Shown here piece by piece: positions 1-13,616 of a DNA stretch of 64,000 bases; position 1 is the first letter of the stretch; each line of letters begins with the position of its first letter. The notes under the pieces were generated by a model. It made no database searches. It was not told the origin of the DNA and worked only from the letters and a program-made list of their open reading frames with translations. The translations under genes and the position numbers were made by a program. The stretch is taken from assembly GCF_014805685.1 (NCBI RefSeq), contig NC_060911.1, forward strand, positions 13,273,712 through 13,337,711, written 5' to 3'. The DNA is from Silurus meridionalis (taxonomy: Eukaryota; Chordata; Actinopteri; Siluriformes; Siluridae).

Positions 1-300
1 CCTCACCTCAGATCTCCTCACCCCAGGCCTCCTCACCTCAGTCCTCCTCACCCTGGATCTCCCCACCTCAGACCTCCTCACCTCATACCTCCTCACCTCA
101 GATCTCCTCACCCCAGGCCTCCTCACCTCAGTCCTCTTCACCTCAGATCTCCCCACCTCAGTCCTCTTCACCTCAGATCTCCCCACCTCAGACCTCCTCA
201 CCTCATGCCTCCTCACCTCAGATCTCCTCACCTCAGATCTCCTCACCTCAGACCTCCTCACCCCAGACCTCCTCATCTCAGACCTTCTCACCTCAGATCT
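1..300 (-). repeat. 15-bp minisatellite (20 units, cut by window edge)
   Basis: Twenty consecutive 15-bp units of the type CCTCACCTCAGATCT run to position 300 with few substitutions and no indels. Units 1-3 recur as units 7-9 (91-135), showing a 90-bp higher-order period. The unit matches the internal MITE-A segment CCAGGCCTCCTCACCTCA, and ordinary MITE-A sequence continues from 301. Confidence 0.93.
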
Positions 301-417
301 CCTCACCCTACATCAGTATCTTAACGCCCCTGTAGGTGAATGAATCTCCACAAAATTTAGTGGAACATTTCCAGAAGAGTGGAGGATATGAGAAGAGCAA
401 ATGGGGACTGTGTATTT
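301..417 (-). mobile_element. MITE-A copy a (part beyond the minisatellite)
   Basis: MITE-A is a ~450-bp Tc1/mariner-derived miniature element. Typical parts are a terminus like ...AAAGTATTGGGACACC, CTAGTGGAACATCTTCCCAG and ATTCATCCCAAAGGTGTTCA. '+' here means the orientation reading CACATTTAGTCCCCATTTGC. Copy a shows TGAATCTCCACAAAATTTAG, then GGAACATTTCCAGAAGAGTGG and AGCAAATGGGGACTG. Confidence 0.85.
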
Positions 418-605
418 TTGTCAGAGACGAATTCTTTCATAACAGTCTCATATTTTTAATTTCGACTTTAAGGGTTTAAAAGTGAACTGAAACGCGGAAT
501 AAATTCCCAAGGACACGTGGAGACGCTTTTGGTTTCAGTTTTACAGCTGTTTTGAGTGATTATTTTTGTAAAATTCCATGATTGCCATGAAACCAAAACA
601 AAAAC

Positions 606-606
<1 letters not shown>

Positions 607-678
<72 letters not shown>
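607..678. repeat. (CA)n microsatellite
   Basis: A perfect run of about 36 CA units. Confidence 0.97.
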
Positions 679-680
<2 letters not shown>

Positions 681-1459
681 AGAGGATGGTTTAGAGATAG
701 TATTCTGTTTAAAAGCAGACACTGAAGATCTCCACTCCAGCTCGATGATATCAGTTGATCTTCATGCACACTGCTGGATTTTCTATAAATAAACACGAGG
801 ATTATTTACAGCTCCACTCCACACGTTGCACAAGACTGAAATTCTGAAGACCCCCAGGCCCTTCTACTGGCGAACTTCTGCTGTATTAGGTTTCAAATGT
901 TCACGCAGTTCGGGGTTGGAACTGGGGCTCGGGCAGAGAGTGGAAATTTCCACTCCACACTCAGCGAGCTTCCTTTGTTCCTTCGCTCTCTGGCTGGAAG
1001 TCGAATGGCTGCAGCCAAAAGCAGAAAAAAAACACACACACCTACACACACACACACACAGTGAAACGAGACTTTGAATATCAAACTGGCAGGAGGGGCC
1101 GCATGACATTTAATATCGTGATAAATAACGTAATACTTTTTTTTTATTGTTATTTTTTTGCCTTTTTTTATTTTATTCTTTAACTGGAAAAAAATGTGGG
1201 AATGGTGATTTTTTTTTTTTTAAATAGTAAAATGTTTTTTTTTAATATGCATATATTTAATATACTTATTTTACATAGTTACGTTTTATTAAAAAAAATA
1301 ATAAATTAAAATAATTGTTATTGACGTTATTTTTTTTTGCAGAAAATAAATTAATTAATAATTGTGAATAGAAATAGAAATTATTAATGAAAACATTTTT
1401 TTTTCCTATTAAATATTTTTTCCATTCTTTTTTTTCAGCTTTTTTTTCTCAATTAAGAA

Positions 1460-1460
1460 T

Positions 1461-1495
<35 letters not shown>

Positions 1496-1513
1496 TCTAT
1501 TTATTTATTTATT
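1460..1513. repeat. (TTTA)n microsatellite
   Basis: TTTA units with one C substitution, in a very AT-rich stretch (1120-1520). Confidence 0.95.
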
Positions 1514-2196
1514 ACTAACATTTGCTTGTATTTCCAGTCCCTTTGCTCTTTTTCCCACTCCTCTGTCAAATCAGTCTCAACAGTCTAAAAATACTTTGTG
1601 TTTTGCCAATAACGTGACACTATTTACCCTAATAATACACAATTACGCAATTCCCACGTCCAGCCGTAACTTCCTCCCATTTGTATTTTAAGTAAATCTT
1701 TGGTACCTTTCCAGAGCGAAATCACAAACCCGCTACTCGTTGGTTTTGAACTTCCTGTAGGTTTCGGTCATCAGGAAATTACTCATCGTGAATCTGTGAA
1801 TGAACTTCTTCGGAAAAAAAGGCCGAAGCAGATGTCATGACCTGCTGGTCTAATCGGAATTCCCCGGTCCCCGGATTGTTCCAGGGATCGGGTCTGACAT
1901 CTACAGGAACTGTTGTGTAGGTTCAGAGAGGAGGGACGTGTTAAACAAAGTGTAAACATGATGAAAGATGTGTGTTTGAGCTACAAAGGGGGGGCAAAAA
2001 AATGACAGCTGCCTCGACGTTTTGTCAGTAAGAACTTAGCGAGCTCACTGTGAGGAGCAACTGATGGATATTTTCCTCCCGACAGGAAGTCGGTGTTGAT
2101 CGATCTGAAGCGAATACTCGTGTTGATAAACTCTCGTGAACGGCCATTTTGATTTTACGTTACTCCCTAAACTCGGGGATCAAGAGAAAGTCTGGG

Positions 2197-2199
<3 letters not shown>

Positions 2200-2246
<47 letters not shown>

Positions 2247-2251
2247 GTGTG
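2200..2251. repeat. (GT)n microsatellite
   Basis: About 23 GT units followed by a T run. Confidence 0.95.
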
Positions 2252-2747
2252 TTTTTTTTTTTTCTTCCTAGCCCGGAATGGCGTGTTACGACCTTTGGAT
2301 AAAGGCAGTGAAACATTAAGCCGGAGGTCATGACCCCACGTGGAGTCTCTTGGCTTTTAGGGGGTGGGTGGGGAGAAAACCTCCAGAGAAGAGAGTCATT
2401 TTAGAAAAATTTTTAAAAAGAGAAAAGAAAAAAATGTCCTGCCTTTTTTACTATTGTAATATATATATATATATATATTCTTTTATTCTTTTTGAAGCGG
2501 TGAATTCAATTTAATAGTTACATTTGAAAATTTTTTTCTTTTTTCAGCTCGATTTTTATATAAAAAAAAAAGATATTTGAATGCAGAATTGTTACGATCG
2601 ATTAATTAATACAAATATTAACGTAGTATTTTTCAGTCATAAATCTTTTCTTTTGATTTAGTTATTTTTAAGTAATTAGAAATGTATTTAGTTATTTATA
2701 TTATTATTGTTTGTATGTATTTCCATAAGCCTCCTCAACAGTCTAAG

Positions 2748-2876
<129 letters not shown>

Positions 2877-2904
2877 TACATTAAAGACAAAAAAAGGCAT
2901 TGAG

Positions 2905-3275
2905 CATTGACGGGTATGTGCTTCTTTTAGAACATCCCGTTTCACCTTTAGTTCCTATTTACTCCTATAATAAGCTCAAACAGGATTTGTGGATTTGTTC
3001 ATCCACAAAAGGTGTTAGTAAAGTTAGATACTGATTTAGGTGATGTGAGGAGGCCCGAGGTGCAGTCAGCATTTACATTCATCCCAATACGATTGAGAGC
3101 TCTGTAGCAGGAGATCTTCCACTCTAACCCATGAAAAGCTTTGTCTTGCTGGAACAGGTCTCCTGGCTGAACTGAAGGGAAATTTTCATGCTAACGCCCC
3201 CAAAGACTGGAGAGTTTGTGGAATAACCTGATATGGCTGGAAAAGTCAAGGCCGCCAATACTTTTGCAACCAAGA
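2905..3275 (+). mobile_element. MITE-A copy b
   Basis: It shows GTTAGTAAAGTTAGATACTG, ATTCATCCCAATACGATTGA, GTAGCAGGAGATCTTCCACT and a terminus CCAATACTTTTGCAACC. It is diverged, with small internal deletions. It follows directly on a (CA)n(TA)n microsatellite. Confidence 0.85.
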
Positions 3276-3367
3276 TGGCAGATACAAAGTCTATAGCAAT
3301 GTCTATATTTCTGAGGAACTGCAGCATTTACGGATGGAAAATGTCCAGAAGGACATCACGTTACGGA

Positions 3368-3399
<32 letters not shown>

Positions 3400-4002
3400 C
3401 CTCATGGTGCCTAGTCAGGCGGCTGGTGTTTATTTGTATTATCATGGGAAAAACACTGTGGAGAACTGAAGTGTTCTGAGTGAAAGGCGTTTTAATGATT
3501 CTATTTTTTGCGAGAGCAGCAGGAACACGTTAAAGGTCAGAGAGAATTTGTGACTCTGAGACTAAAGCTCAGCTGTCTTACTGCTGGTTTTGTTGTTTTT
3601 CCTCTTTTTCCTTTTTTTTTTTTTTTGGTGGGTCCAGACAGATTTTTCTTTTCTGATTCATAAATAATTAAAGACAGCCTGGGGTTTATTAACCACATAA
3701 ACTGTTACCAGGCTTCAGTTTGGACTTTCTGGTTTTATTTATTTATTTATTTATTTTTAGTCAGATGTTGGTGCTCGAAGAAGCAAAATTATGTCACGGT
3801 AGACATTTTCCGATAAATGGGCATATGGTATACATTTTTCATTATATTCAGTGTATTTTTAATATTTATATTCATTGTCCAGAATACTTTATATATAAAT
3901 ATTAATTTTTGGTGAAAACATGGTGCTACTGTTTATTGGTGTCTCATGACAAATTAATTAATCTTTATATCATATTATGCCATTTACCCAACACCAAATG
4001 GG

Positions 4003-4352
4003 CAAAAGTGTGTGGACACCTGACCGTATGTGTTTTTTTAAACATCCTATTCCACATTTAGTCTCAATCGGCTCTATCGATGTTTTACCAGATTTTGTGG
4101 AGTTATGGAGGCCCGGGGTGTCGTTCTAATTCATCCCAAAAGGTGTTTAATAAGGTTGGAGCTTTATAGCAGGAGATCTTTCACTTCAACCCATGGAAAG
4201 CATATCTTCATGGTGGAACAGGTTTATTGGAACCCTAGTTGAAGTGATGGGAGAATTTCATGCTAAGGCATCCACAGACATTCTATACAATTGTTTGTCG
4301 AAACAGTTTGGTATTGGACCATCTATGACTGGCGTTCCAATACTTTTGGAAG
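4003..4352 (+). mobile_element. MITE-A copy c
   Basis: Both termini are recognisable (CAAAAGTGTGTGGACACCTG and CGTTCCAATACTTTTGGAAG). A stretch before the ATTCATCCCAAAAGGTG block is missing. Confidence 0.87.
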
Positions 4353-6034
4353 TAGAAATCAGTAGCAATTAACGCAAACCCATTAGCAAAGAGTTCTGGC
4401 TAGCAGGGCGCTGTTATATTCCACATCGTCTTTTACTTGATACACCTGTTTGTTAACGGATGTTGAGGAACATCTTTGAAAAATGGTGGAATCAATGGAG
4501 GGAAGTGCTGAAAATTCTCCTGAGCTGTTTTGGGATCTGACAATAGATACCCAGCAGGTCATTAAGTAGGCGATAAATCCCTTGCCGTTGTGTCGTTAGA
4601 GGAAAATAATCAATGACGGGCTGGGGCAATGGAGCGGTGTTACTTTTACTACCAGAACATCGATTATTATCCTGGAGTGTTTGAGTTCTACTAGACCACA
4701 ACAAACTAACTAACAGTTTAACTAAATACTCAAAAATTCTACATTTTATGGAATGTTGCTATAGAAACAGTGCTACATTCATGTAAACCTGGGGTGACTG
4801 CTGTCAGAGCTGCTACTATAGAATTTTCTGACCAATCAGAATCCAGGATTCCACATTACTCCAGCTGTAAACATGATATCTGAGTAGTATTATGGCGTAT
4901 CCACTTGAGCACTTCCCCTTCTCCATCTCGTAACCACAAGGTACTTTCTTTGGGGTTTTTTTGGGGGCAGTTTATACCTCAACACTAGGACCTCAAGGGC
5001 TTGTTTTGACTCTGTCTGTCTGGACTAAAGGGGTTTTTCCCTCTATGTTAGTGTGAAACAGTGGTATTGTTTATAGAAAGCACAGTGACTCGGGACTTGT
5101 GGGACATGCTTTGTAGATCACGTTCATATGTCGGAATGTGGTATCGCAGTAGCACCGGTCTGTTATGTAATACAGCAAAGAAATGGGTGAGAAGAAGAAA
5201 GAGGAGGAGGAGGATAAAATAAATAAAACGAGGGCTCAATTTCAAAAGGACTTGGCTAGAAAACTGTTCTTTCGCTTCACAAACCGAGTTAGGAGTTTTC
5301 CCTAACGTCTGCTTGCTGATTATACTCAAAGTGATCTCCAATGAATAAGGCATTAAATTAAGAACATGAAGTCTTTTTTTTTTAAAGGACCACCCCCACA
5401 AAGCATCTAGAGGAAGCGTGAGAGAAAGTGACTTATCGCACCTACTGAGAACGAACTGCCACTGCTAATGTTATCAGTCCGGGAGTTGAGGAAGGAACAA
5501 TGTGTCTGGTGGTGAGAAGATGGCAGTGAGAACAGCCAGGCAAATAGAGCGAAACCCGAAAAGAGAATGAAACCTGTAGCTGAGGATCAAAAGGACGCCG
5601 AATAGACTGAGAAAGTACCGTTTTTTAGGGGTATTTCCGGCATCTTTGGATTTGAAAGTGAATAGCTCGACATCTAGTTCAAAAGTGGCTTTGTAGTCTT
5701 GATTGTAAGCCGCAGCAGGATCGAGGCTTGCTAAATCCTGAGGGCAGAAATAAAAACAAAGCCAAGGATAGAAAAGGATCTGTCATTTACTTTGGCAATG
5801 AGTTACTCAAGCCTTTGCTGGAAGTTTTTTCCAGACGACCAACTGGTTTAACCCTGACCTTCTAAACCATTTAATGTTTTACATTATCAGTGGCATTGAC
5901 TTTTCATGCCTGGCTACAGAAATAACAGATGAAGACAGAAACATAGGGGTTTGGAAACATGATGCCGGTGGCTAATGGTTCGCCGGCATGTCTCACCTTC
6001 CTTTTCATTTCAATGATGTTGTAGTTTATATGGA

Positions 6035-6038
<4 letters not shown>

Positions 6039-6088
<50 letters not shown>
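6039..6088. repeat. (TA)n microsatellite
   Basis: A perfect run of about 24 TA units. Confidence 0.96.
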
Positions 6089-6093
<5 letters not shown>

Positions 6094-8114
6094 GCTTCCC
6101 ATAGCAGCCCTTGACAACCTCAGGTAAAAAGTCCACTAAGCAATCAAGAACCTAGAATACCTGGTGTAGGTGGACATGAAACTTAAAATTGAGAAATGTT
6201 AGACTACTGTTGGGAACCAACACCAAATAGGGCAACTTGAGATACTTTTCACCAAAAGGACTTTAGTTCTGGAGTCATATTTCCAGGAAACCTATTAGAA
6301 AAACAGCTTTAGGGCTTGGTTAAAAAAATTGAGTCGGTTGTAAAAAATGAATATTTAGCTATCAAGTAGTTAATATGTTTGCAATCGTTTTGTTTTAATT
6401 AGGGCTTGTTCCACAAATGTAAAAAAAAATCTGAAGGAATTCCTGCAGCTGCAAACCTAGAAATCTGTGTCGACCTTGAAAATCAAACGTTTTAGCAACG
6501 TTTCTACATTCCTGAAATGATTGCTGTGGTTTAAACACACCTACGACGGTACGATTCCTTGACTCTGGTACGCCACTCTGTTATATCAAGCTATAAAAAG
6601 GGCACGTGATGTACCAGGATTGTGTTTTTACCACAGGAACATTTTCAGGGAGCCAGGAACTTGAAGAGAACTTGGCTACACTGGGTTTCTTGTTTGGTTT
6701 CTTTCGAAAACGTACCTGCCTCCAAGTATGAGCGATGATGTGACTGGGCGTGCATGTTGCCTCGTAATGCCTTGACTGTTCCACCATCCACGGCATATTC
6801 CCACCTCATGACCAGTGTTCCTGGCACAGGCTTCATTCTGAAGAAGAAGGATCTTGATCAAATGATGGGCCAAGTCAATTATTAGCTATGTTTGTGGATT
6901 TTGAGTTGTTGTAATAGACTGGCACCCCATCCAGGTGTAGGTTCCATGATATTGTTGATATGGTACATCTGTATGTCGATTCCTGTACCAGGTTGTACTT
7001 TAACCAACTCTTGAACCCCTGAATTTGATTTGAACTTGTTGTTTGGATGGAACTACTAAGATAGAGGTGCTTAGAAACTCAGTAAACATCCAAAAAATTG
7101 AGGCCTTGAACTTGTTCATCTCCAGCTATCTTTATTCCCAACTTGTTACCAGTTTTTTATCTTTTCACACTGTGTTGCGGTTTGCCAAGACTTCTCTATG
7201 TTATTTCTTTTTTTTGCATGTGCATGGGCATTAGCTGTGCTAATTCTTCTTATACAGTTTGTACCCAAAACTTCTATTGTATTTACATGTGCCTCAGGAG
7301 AAAATTCGGCAGCAAATTGAACTTTGTTTTACAACCGCTGATACGAGATGAAAACAAACTTGGAGTTACAGATCAGATTGTTTAACGACTGACAAGCTGA
7401 ATTCGGGTCTTGTTTAGCTCCAGGACTTAACCGTCAAAATCCAGTCAACCGAGATCTACCAGTGTTTACAAAGCACATGCTATAGAGCTTATACGTAAAC
7501 TATTACAACTGTTCTTATGGCCGTGAGTGTGTTTAAACTCTATACAACCTGTATTATTCTTTAAACAGCGCCTTATTTTATTTATGGATGTGTTTAGACA
7601 CAACTCTTTATTTATTTATTTTTATTTATGTGCCATATGCCAGCAGGATTCTTCACGCTTTTTTTTTTTTCAAAATAGTCCTAGTAACAGAGAAGGAAAT
7701 GCCTCATTGGGTTTAACCACACTTTTGTACAGTAAGAAAAGACTTTCAATTTTTTTTACTCTTTTGGCTTGTGGTGTGTGTGTTTGTGTATGTTTGTATG
7801 GGAGGTGGGTTGATTGGTAATTCTTTATCTATACAGTCTATACCAAGTATGACACTCTCAATGCTACTCAAAAATCATAAAAGGGGTCATCCGTCAATGC
7901 CGAAAGCAATTTTAAGGGACTCATTAAGTACATATTACACACAAGGGTTTGGAGCGTGTGAACTGCCCATAGAGGAAACACTGCATTTTAGACACAAGTC
8001 ATATTTTTGGTTATAGGCAACTCTTTTTTCCATTTTTCTCGTCACTTGGAGCCTTCCTTCTCACCATCGCTTGGTCTTGCCTCCACTAAAGAAACCTTCT
8101 ATGTTTAAAATTCT

Positions 8115-8290
8115 TTCTTCACATAATCCCAGTGATGTTAGGAAGCCATGATACAGTGCCCTTGGAGCACAGTGAGTTAAGGAACTTGCTCAAGGGCTGC
8201 AGCTTTTCAATACTGGTGCTTGAAGCCCTGACCCTCCGATTAGTAACCCAGCACCCTAACCATTTAGCTACAACTGCCTTGGAATTGATG
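8115..8290 (-). mobile_element. tRNA-derived SINE copy
   Basis: The sequence reads GCCATGATACAGTGCCCTTG, AGGAACTTGCTCAAGGGC, then CTTGAAGCCCTGACCCTCCG and AGTAACCCAGCACCCTAACC. On the minus strand the last parts make a decayed tRNA-like box B. This SINE family is used as reference for the entries below. Confidence 0.75.
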
Positions 8291-8324
8291 TTCTCTGAAC
8301 ATATTGGCTCTTAAAGGGTACAGT

Positions 8325-8700
8325 GTCCTACCAGGAGTGTTCAAGTCAACCCGGGACTTTCGAGGCTAATTTCAAGGTATGGAAACCGCATTGTTTTTTT
8401 TCAACATACTTCCCTGCTATATTTATACATTCATCTCAGCACCTGGAAAGATCAGCGTTTTTTTCAGGATGCCTGACCCATCCTAGGACAGCCTGCTTCA
8501 TTTCATCATCAGGGAACCACAATGAATTGGATCGTTTCTGACAAATATGCATCTTTAAAACGTCAACTCCTTTTAATGTATTACTTCGGCTTAGCGTCTC
8601 GTCACCCTACTGTGCTCGAAGTCTTCGTTCACAAGAAACATTAGCACCACGTCTTGTTCCATGCAGGCGCCGACACTGTTGTCTGCTTTCTTGATTATAG
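8325..8700 (-). pseudogene. mariner-like transposase remnant (C-terminal part)
   Basis: The minus strand, with stops and frame breaks, reads a pattern like the mariner C terminus: FPDDEMKQAVLGWVR, then DECINIAGKYVEKK, resembling the family's W-x-R ... KCI...GDYVEK ending. The terminus GGAGTGTTCAAGTCAACCCG lies at 8334 on the + strand. It is too decayed to produce a protein. Assignment is by motif only. Confidence 0.6.
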
Positions 8701-9965
8701 GTTTCTGGATGTGTGTGCCACCTATCAGTAATAAGACACACTACTGCATGTAGCACCACCACACTAGCATCCATTTTTATAACTGTAACATTAAAAGTCC
8801 TGGTTAGACTTAAACGGCAACAGCCTAGACGTTTTCCACAGAATGATCCATTTAGTAGAAGCCCTTTTACGGCTTTGGGTCGCGACCCGGTGGATGAGTT
8901 CCTCTGATTTTGACAAATACATTTGAGCATACTGTGGTAAGGCGTTCGACAGGACTTTGAATTACAGAGGACCTTCTGCTAAGAAAATCAGAGTTTAACA
9001 AATCTGTAGTCAAATTTTCAACAAGGAAACTATTCCCATGAAGGTTGCATTCACACCAGTGCTCAATTATTTTACTGCCATCTTGACCAGATGGATTTGA
9101 ACAAGTCCAACTCTACCCCAAACGACAGCAAAGAAAGTCTCTGTGTTTTGCTTCCATCAAAATCATCCCCAATCTATATATGGAAACCGTTAGAGAAGGC
9201 GGCGAGTGCAAATGAAACAGCCAAATCTTCAAGGACAATCGCCTAACACCAATTTTCCCACAGACGGCAGGGTGTATGCGCTGCGTAATGACTCCTACAG
9301 GCTTCTCAAACCCCTTCGCTGCAGAAACACTCACTTAACCAAAGTCTGTCTGAGATTCTGGGTTTGCTCACACACACAAACACAGTGATGACCGTCTTGT
9401 CTCAGCGCTACATTAGTGGTAATTGTTGTTATGGAGACAGACGATGAGCATGAAAAGGAAGCATCATGTCTGAAAGCACCGAAGTGTCAATGAAGCTGTA
9501 ACACGTTTCCAGTCTTATTCATGGCTGCGACTCGGAAAGGGTGCTCGCTCCCACGCGGTACCTCGGCTGACATTTAGCCTCGCTAATCAGACGTGTCATG
9601 CCCTGGCGAAACCTTTTCTACTCATTTCCGATGATGAAAATGTGATAACGCTAAAAAACGATGAATAATCCACGTCTAGGATTTTAGCTAGCATCTAAAA
9701 CTAATGCGAGCTAGATTCGCTAGGTAAATTTGTTGACACTTTACCGTCGTTTTTCTCCTTGTGTGTAAATATAACAGCTTTGTTCTCAGAGCAGATTAGC
9801 ATAATCGAGCCGACCGTGCTAGCGTTCTACACTCACCTGCGATCTACATTCTCCAAACCTAGCATTTGAAAGTACTCCCAACTTTTTCTCACAAACACAA
9901 ACCACCCAGGAAAAGAAACAAAACATCTCTAACACCCCTTTGTTTTCTCTTGTCCCCTCCACCAG

Positions 9966-10115
9966 GACATCCATGCCCTCAGATTTCCAGCACGACAGTA
10001 TCAGGATGCCGAATATAGGATTTCAGAACCTCCCCCTCAACATCTACATCGTGGTGTTCGGAACCGCCATCTTCGTGTTCATTCTCAGCCTCCTGTTCTG
10101 CTGCTATCTGATAAG
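9966..10115 (+). CDS. rnf24: rnf24 coding exon 1 (start codon, membrane span)
   Basis: The acceptor is CCCCTCCACCAG just before 9966 and the donor after 10115 is GTAAGA. The ATG is at 9973, so 9966-9972 is 5' UTR. It encodes residues 1-47 plus two bases of an Arg codon, including the whole transmembrane segment. A second in-frame ATG (Met12) could give a shorter protein, but the first is in the expected place for the family. Confidence 0.93.
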
Positions 10116-12836
10116 GTAAGACCACACGAGCTTCAGGTGCTCTCACAGTAGGAGGCTACACGGCTGCTTTGTTAGGCTAAACGAATGTTCCTGAATCGAA
10201 TAAATACGAACAGGAGGCCAATCGCTCAGGACTCGCGTGAAGTTGAGCATGTTGTACAGCGCAGATTTAAAGTCTTATAAATAATGCAGGGAACTCATAA
10301 AAGTAACAGTTTTTCCTTGTGAAAGGTGGAAAGTTTTCCATCGTAAAAACAAACATGCGAAAACCCTCGAAGTAGATTTGCTAAACAAAACCAGGTGTTT
10401 CTCTCCAGTAGCTAGTTTGCTACTATACTTTTATTATTTAGAGAGTGACCAATACTTTGTGACCAATATTTACTATGTTCTTTCAGCATCGCTGCTGCTA
10501 CGTGAATTTCATGCATCTACGCTAAGGAGACCGAAGCGTGTCCTTAGAGTCACACAGAATATAGATTTACATGGCAGAGGTAGAGCTGCATCTTCCTGGA
10601 GAGAAAACAGGAAAAGAACGTCTGTTTTTTATTTACTCTTTTTTCTTATGTGCTACGAAGGTGCCATGTTTTAGAAGTCAGAAGGCTCTTAAGTAAATTG
10701 ATAATTTGCTGTCTGTCTGAACCAAAAAAATATAAGTAAACTATCTGTACAGTACCATACTGAATTGCAGAGCATCGTATTTTCTTGACTGAATCATCGT
10801 GTTGAATTGAATCGGAATCGGAATGGAGTGAATCGTATTACATCAGTAGCTGCTTCGTGTTCATCTTTAATATAACGTTTTGTTGGCTATGGATCGAGAT
10901 ACCAGTCTTAGGTTCCTAATAAACACTAACATCATGGACCATGCATGAATTTACACTATATGGAACAAAATATTGGGACTTTCCAAAGGGTTCTTTTCCA
11001 AACACACATTTGGAGTTTTGTAGGACGTCTTTGGATGTGGCAGCATAAACTTTTTTTTAGAAGTTTTAAGGAGACCCACTTTATGAAGATATGCTTTACA
11101 TGGGTTGGGGTGGAAGATCTTAAGTGGCCTTCTTTAGATCTCTGACCTCAAACCTTTTGGTACAAATTGGCACGCTGGGTTTCTCACCTCACCTACATCA
11201 ACACCTGATTTTACTCACTGCAGCTAAATGATCTCACACAAATCTCCACAGAATCTAGTGGAGCATCTTTCCCAGAAGAGTGGCATTTATTATAACAGCA
11301 AATGAAGATTAAGTGCCCATACATTGTATCAAGAAAAGATGTTTTAACAATTTTTGAGGTTTCTAGCTGGGGGCCATTGCTTGAAAAGTTTGCTTTGCTG
11401 TTTTGGTTGAACAAGGAACCTCAGGTTCTTCTACCGTTCCTCTATGAAAGAGCTAACTGTCAATAGTTCAATTCTTGATGTGGAAGTGTTAATAATGAAA
11501 CCGTCGCACTTAAAGCACCCCGAGACTTCTCTACATGCAGGAGATGCAAAAGGAGTTAAAAGATGAAGTTGAAGAAGAAGGAGGAGGTAGAGGATGAGGT
11601 GTGTGGTGCAGTGAGATAGCTTCTTGTCTTCTGGTAGGGGGACAAGATTTTCTGGACAGATTGACAAACGTTTCCTGAATAATTGTATTTATTTATTTTT
11701 TCATACTTCTGCATGAACATGCTGAAAAACATCTGCATTAACCTCTGTCAAAGGCAACGATTGTGTGACTTTCTTATAAGATCTATGAGCAAAAGTACTG
11801 GGACACCGAACCCTAACTCTATATACATAATACACATATGTATACAGTGTATGTATATATATATATATATATATATAGCGAGTAGGGTGGGTGCTGAAGT
11901 GAGATCATGTTGTTTCACGTGTGAGGAGACCTCAGTGAGAGAGTGGAGAATAGCTCCAGTTGAACAGCTTCCGATGTACACAGGATGACGTCTTGGCACA
12001 CTGGCTTATGAAGGTCGGTGCTCCCTGTGACTGTGCGTGCAGCCTCGTGCTGCCATCTGTTGGCGTGTTACAAAAGTCGTCTCGAAACCTTTTGATACCA
12101 CCTCAGAAAAATTACTCCAACCGTTTAAAATAGATGATTACAGTCAAAAGTATTGGGACACCTCATTATCGATTGGCCTGCTATAGAGCTTCGACCTCAA
12201 CCCTATTGAACACCTTTGGGATGAATTATAAAGGCTTTACAAACGTGCTTGTAGATGAGTGAATTTCCACAAAATCTAGTGGAACATCTTCCCAGTAGAG
12301 TGGAGCTTATTAAAATAGCAAAAGAAGACCAAATGTGAAATGGATGTTCAAAGAAACATCTTAGTCCCGAATGGAAAAAATGTACCAACACACAATAAGG
12401 TTTAAAGAAGGACCAGTCCCTGGTTCCGTTCAAATTGACCGAACATTGTCTACGTGAAAGCTTCTAAAGCTTGCTTTTCCCTTTGCTAGTCATCCAAGTG
12501 CACAAGTTGGTCCAAGTCATTCCGCCGCGCCCTCATCTCCTGACGACTTCGCACCGCTCCACACCAGCGGGTCAAGGCGACCATGCTGGGAGCCACCGAT
12601 TTAGCAAGTTCTCAAAATAGCAGTCTCGTGCCTCGCACAATGCATGGAAGTGGCCCTCCGGATCGCACAGCATCACGTCACCTCCACCTGAAAGCGTTTC
12701 CCCGACACGTTCTCCTGAGCACGCTCGTTACGTGTTGCACGAGTCGATCGTGAGCTCGCACGTGCGCCTGAAATGTCCCGCGATTCATCCTACACGCAAG
12801 CTGACGCAAGGATAAATATCACAGCTTCTTACTAAA

Positions 12837-12891
<55 letters not shown>

Positions 12892-13524
12892 TCCAGGCTT
12901 TGAAAACACACACACACACACACACACGGCAGCCTCGTGTTTATCTACTGTACGTATCCTCAAGGCGGGGGTTGGGAAACGTCTGATGTGGCTTGCATGG
13001 CAAATCGGAAAAGAAATATTGTTCCAGGCCATTTTTTTGGAGCAAATAACCCAAAAGAAAAAAGATGATTAGACGTGTTGTAGAATTCTGTCCAAATATT
13101 TATGCAGGCCATCTTTAGTGTCACAGCTGCCACCATGCCCACCTTTTACAAATCACAGAGACTGGTTTACGGTGGTCACTTTGGATCCTCCTGTTTGTAA
13201 AATCCTACGCACAATATTCATCTCTTTACTGTTTTTTTTTTTGTTTTGGTTAGTTGCTTTTATTCCTTTCCATTTTTCTGGAAGCATGTCAGTGTGCAGG
13301 AACGCTAGTCTTCTCCTTTTCTCCTGTTTTTTTTCTTTCTTTTTTGCTTTAGTTGATTGATTTCTATCTATCTTTCTTTCTTTCGTCTTTTATCTTTATT
13401 TATTTTTGCTTCTTTCTTTTTCTTTCTTTCTTTCTTTTGTTATTTTTGCTTTCTTTCTTTCTATCTTTCTTTATTTTTGCTTGTTTCTTTCTTGCTTTCT
13501 TTTGTTATTTTTGCTTTCTTTCTT

Positions 13525-13616
<92 letters not shown>

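Noticed and set aside
1..300. Possible CRISPR-like array because of regular short repeats
   Set aside because: Units are contiguous with no spacers, and the context is a vertebrate transposon copy.
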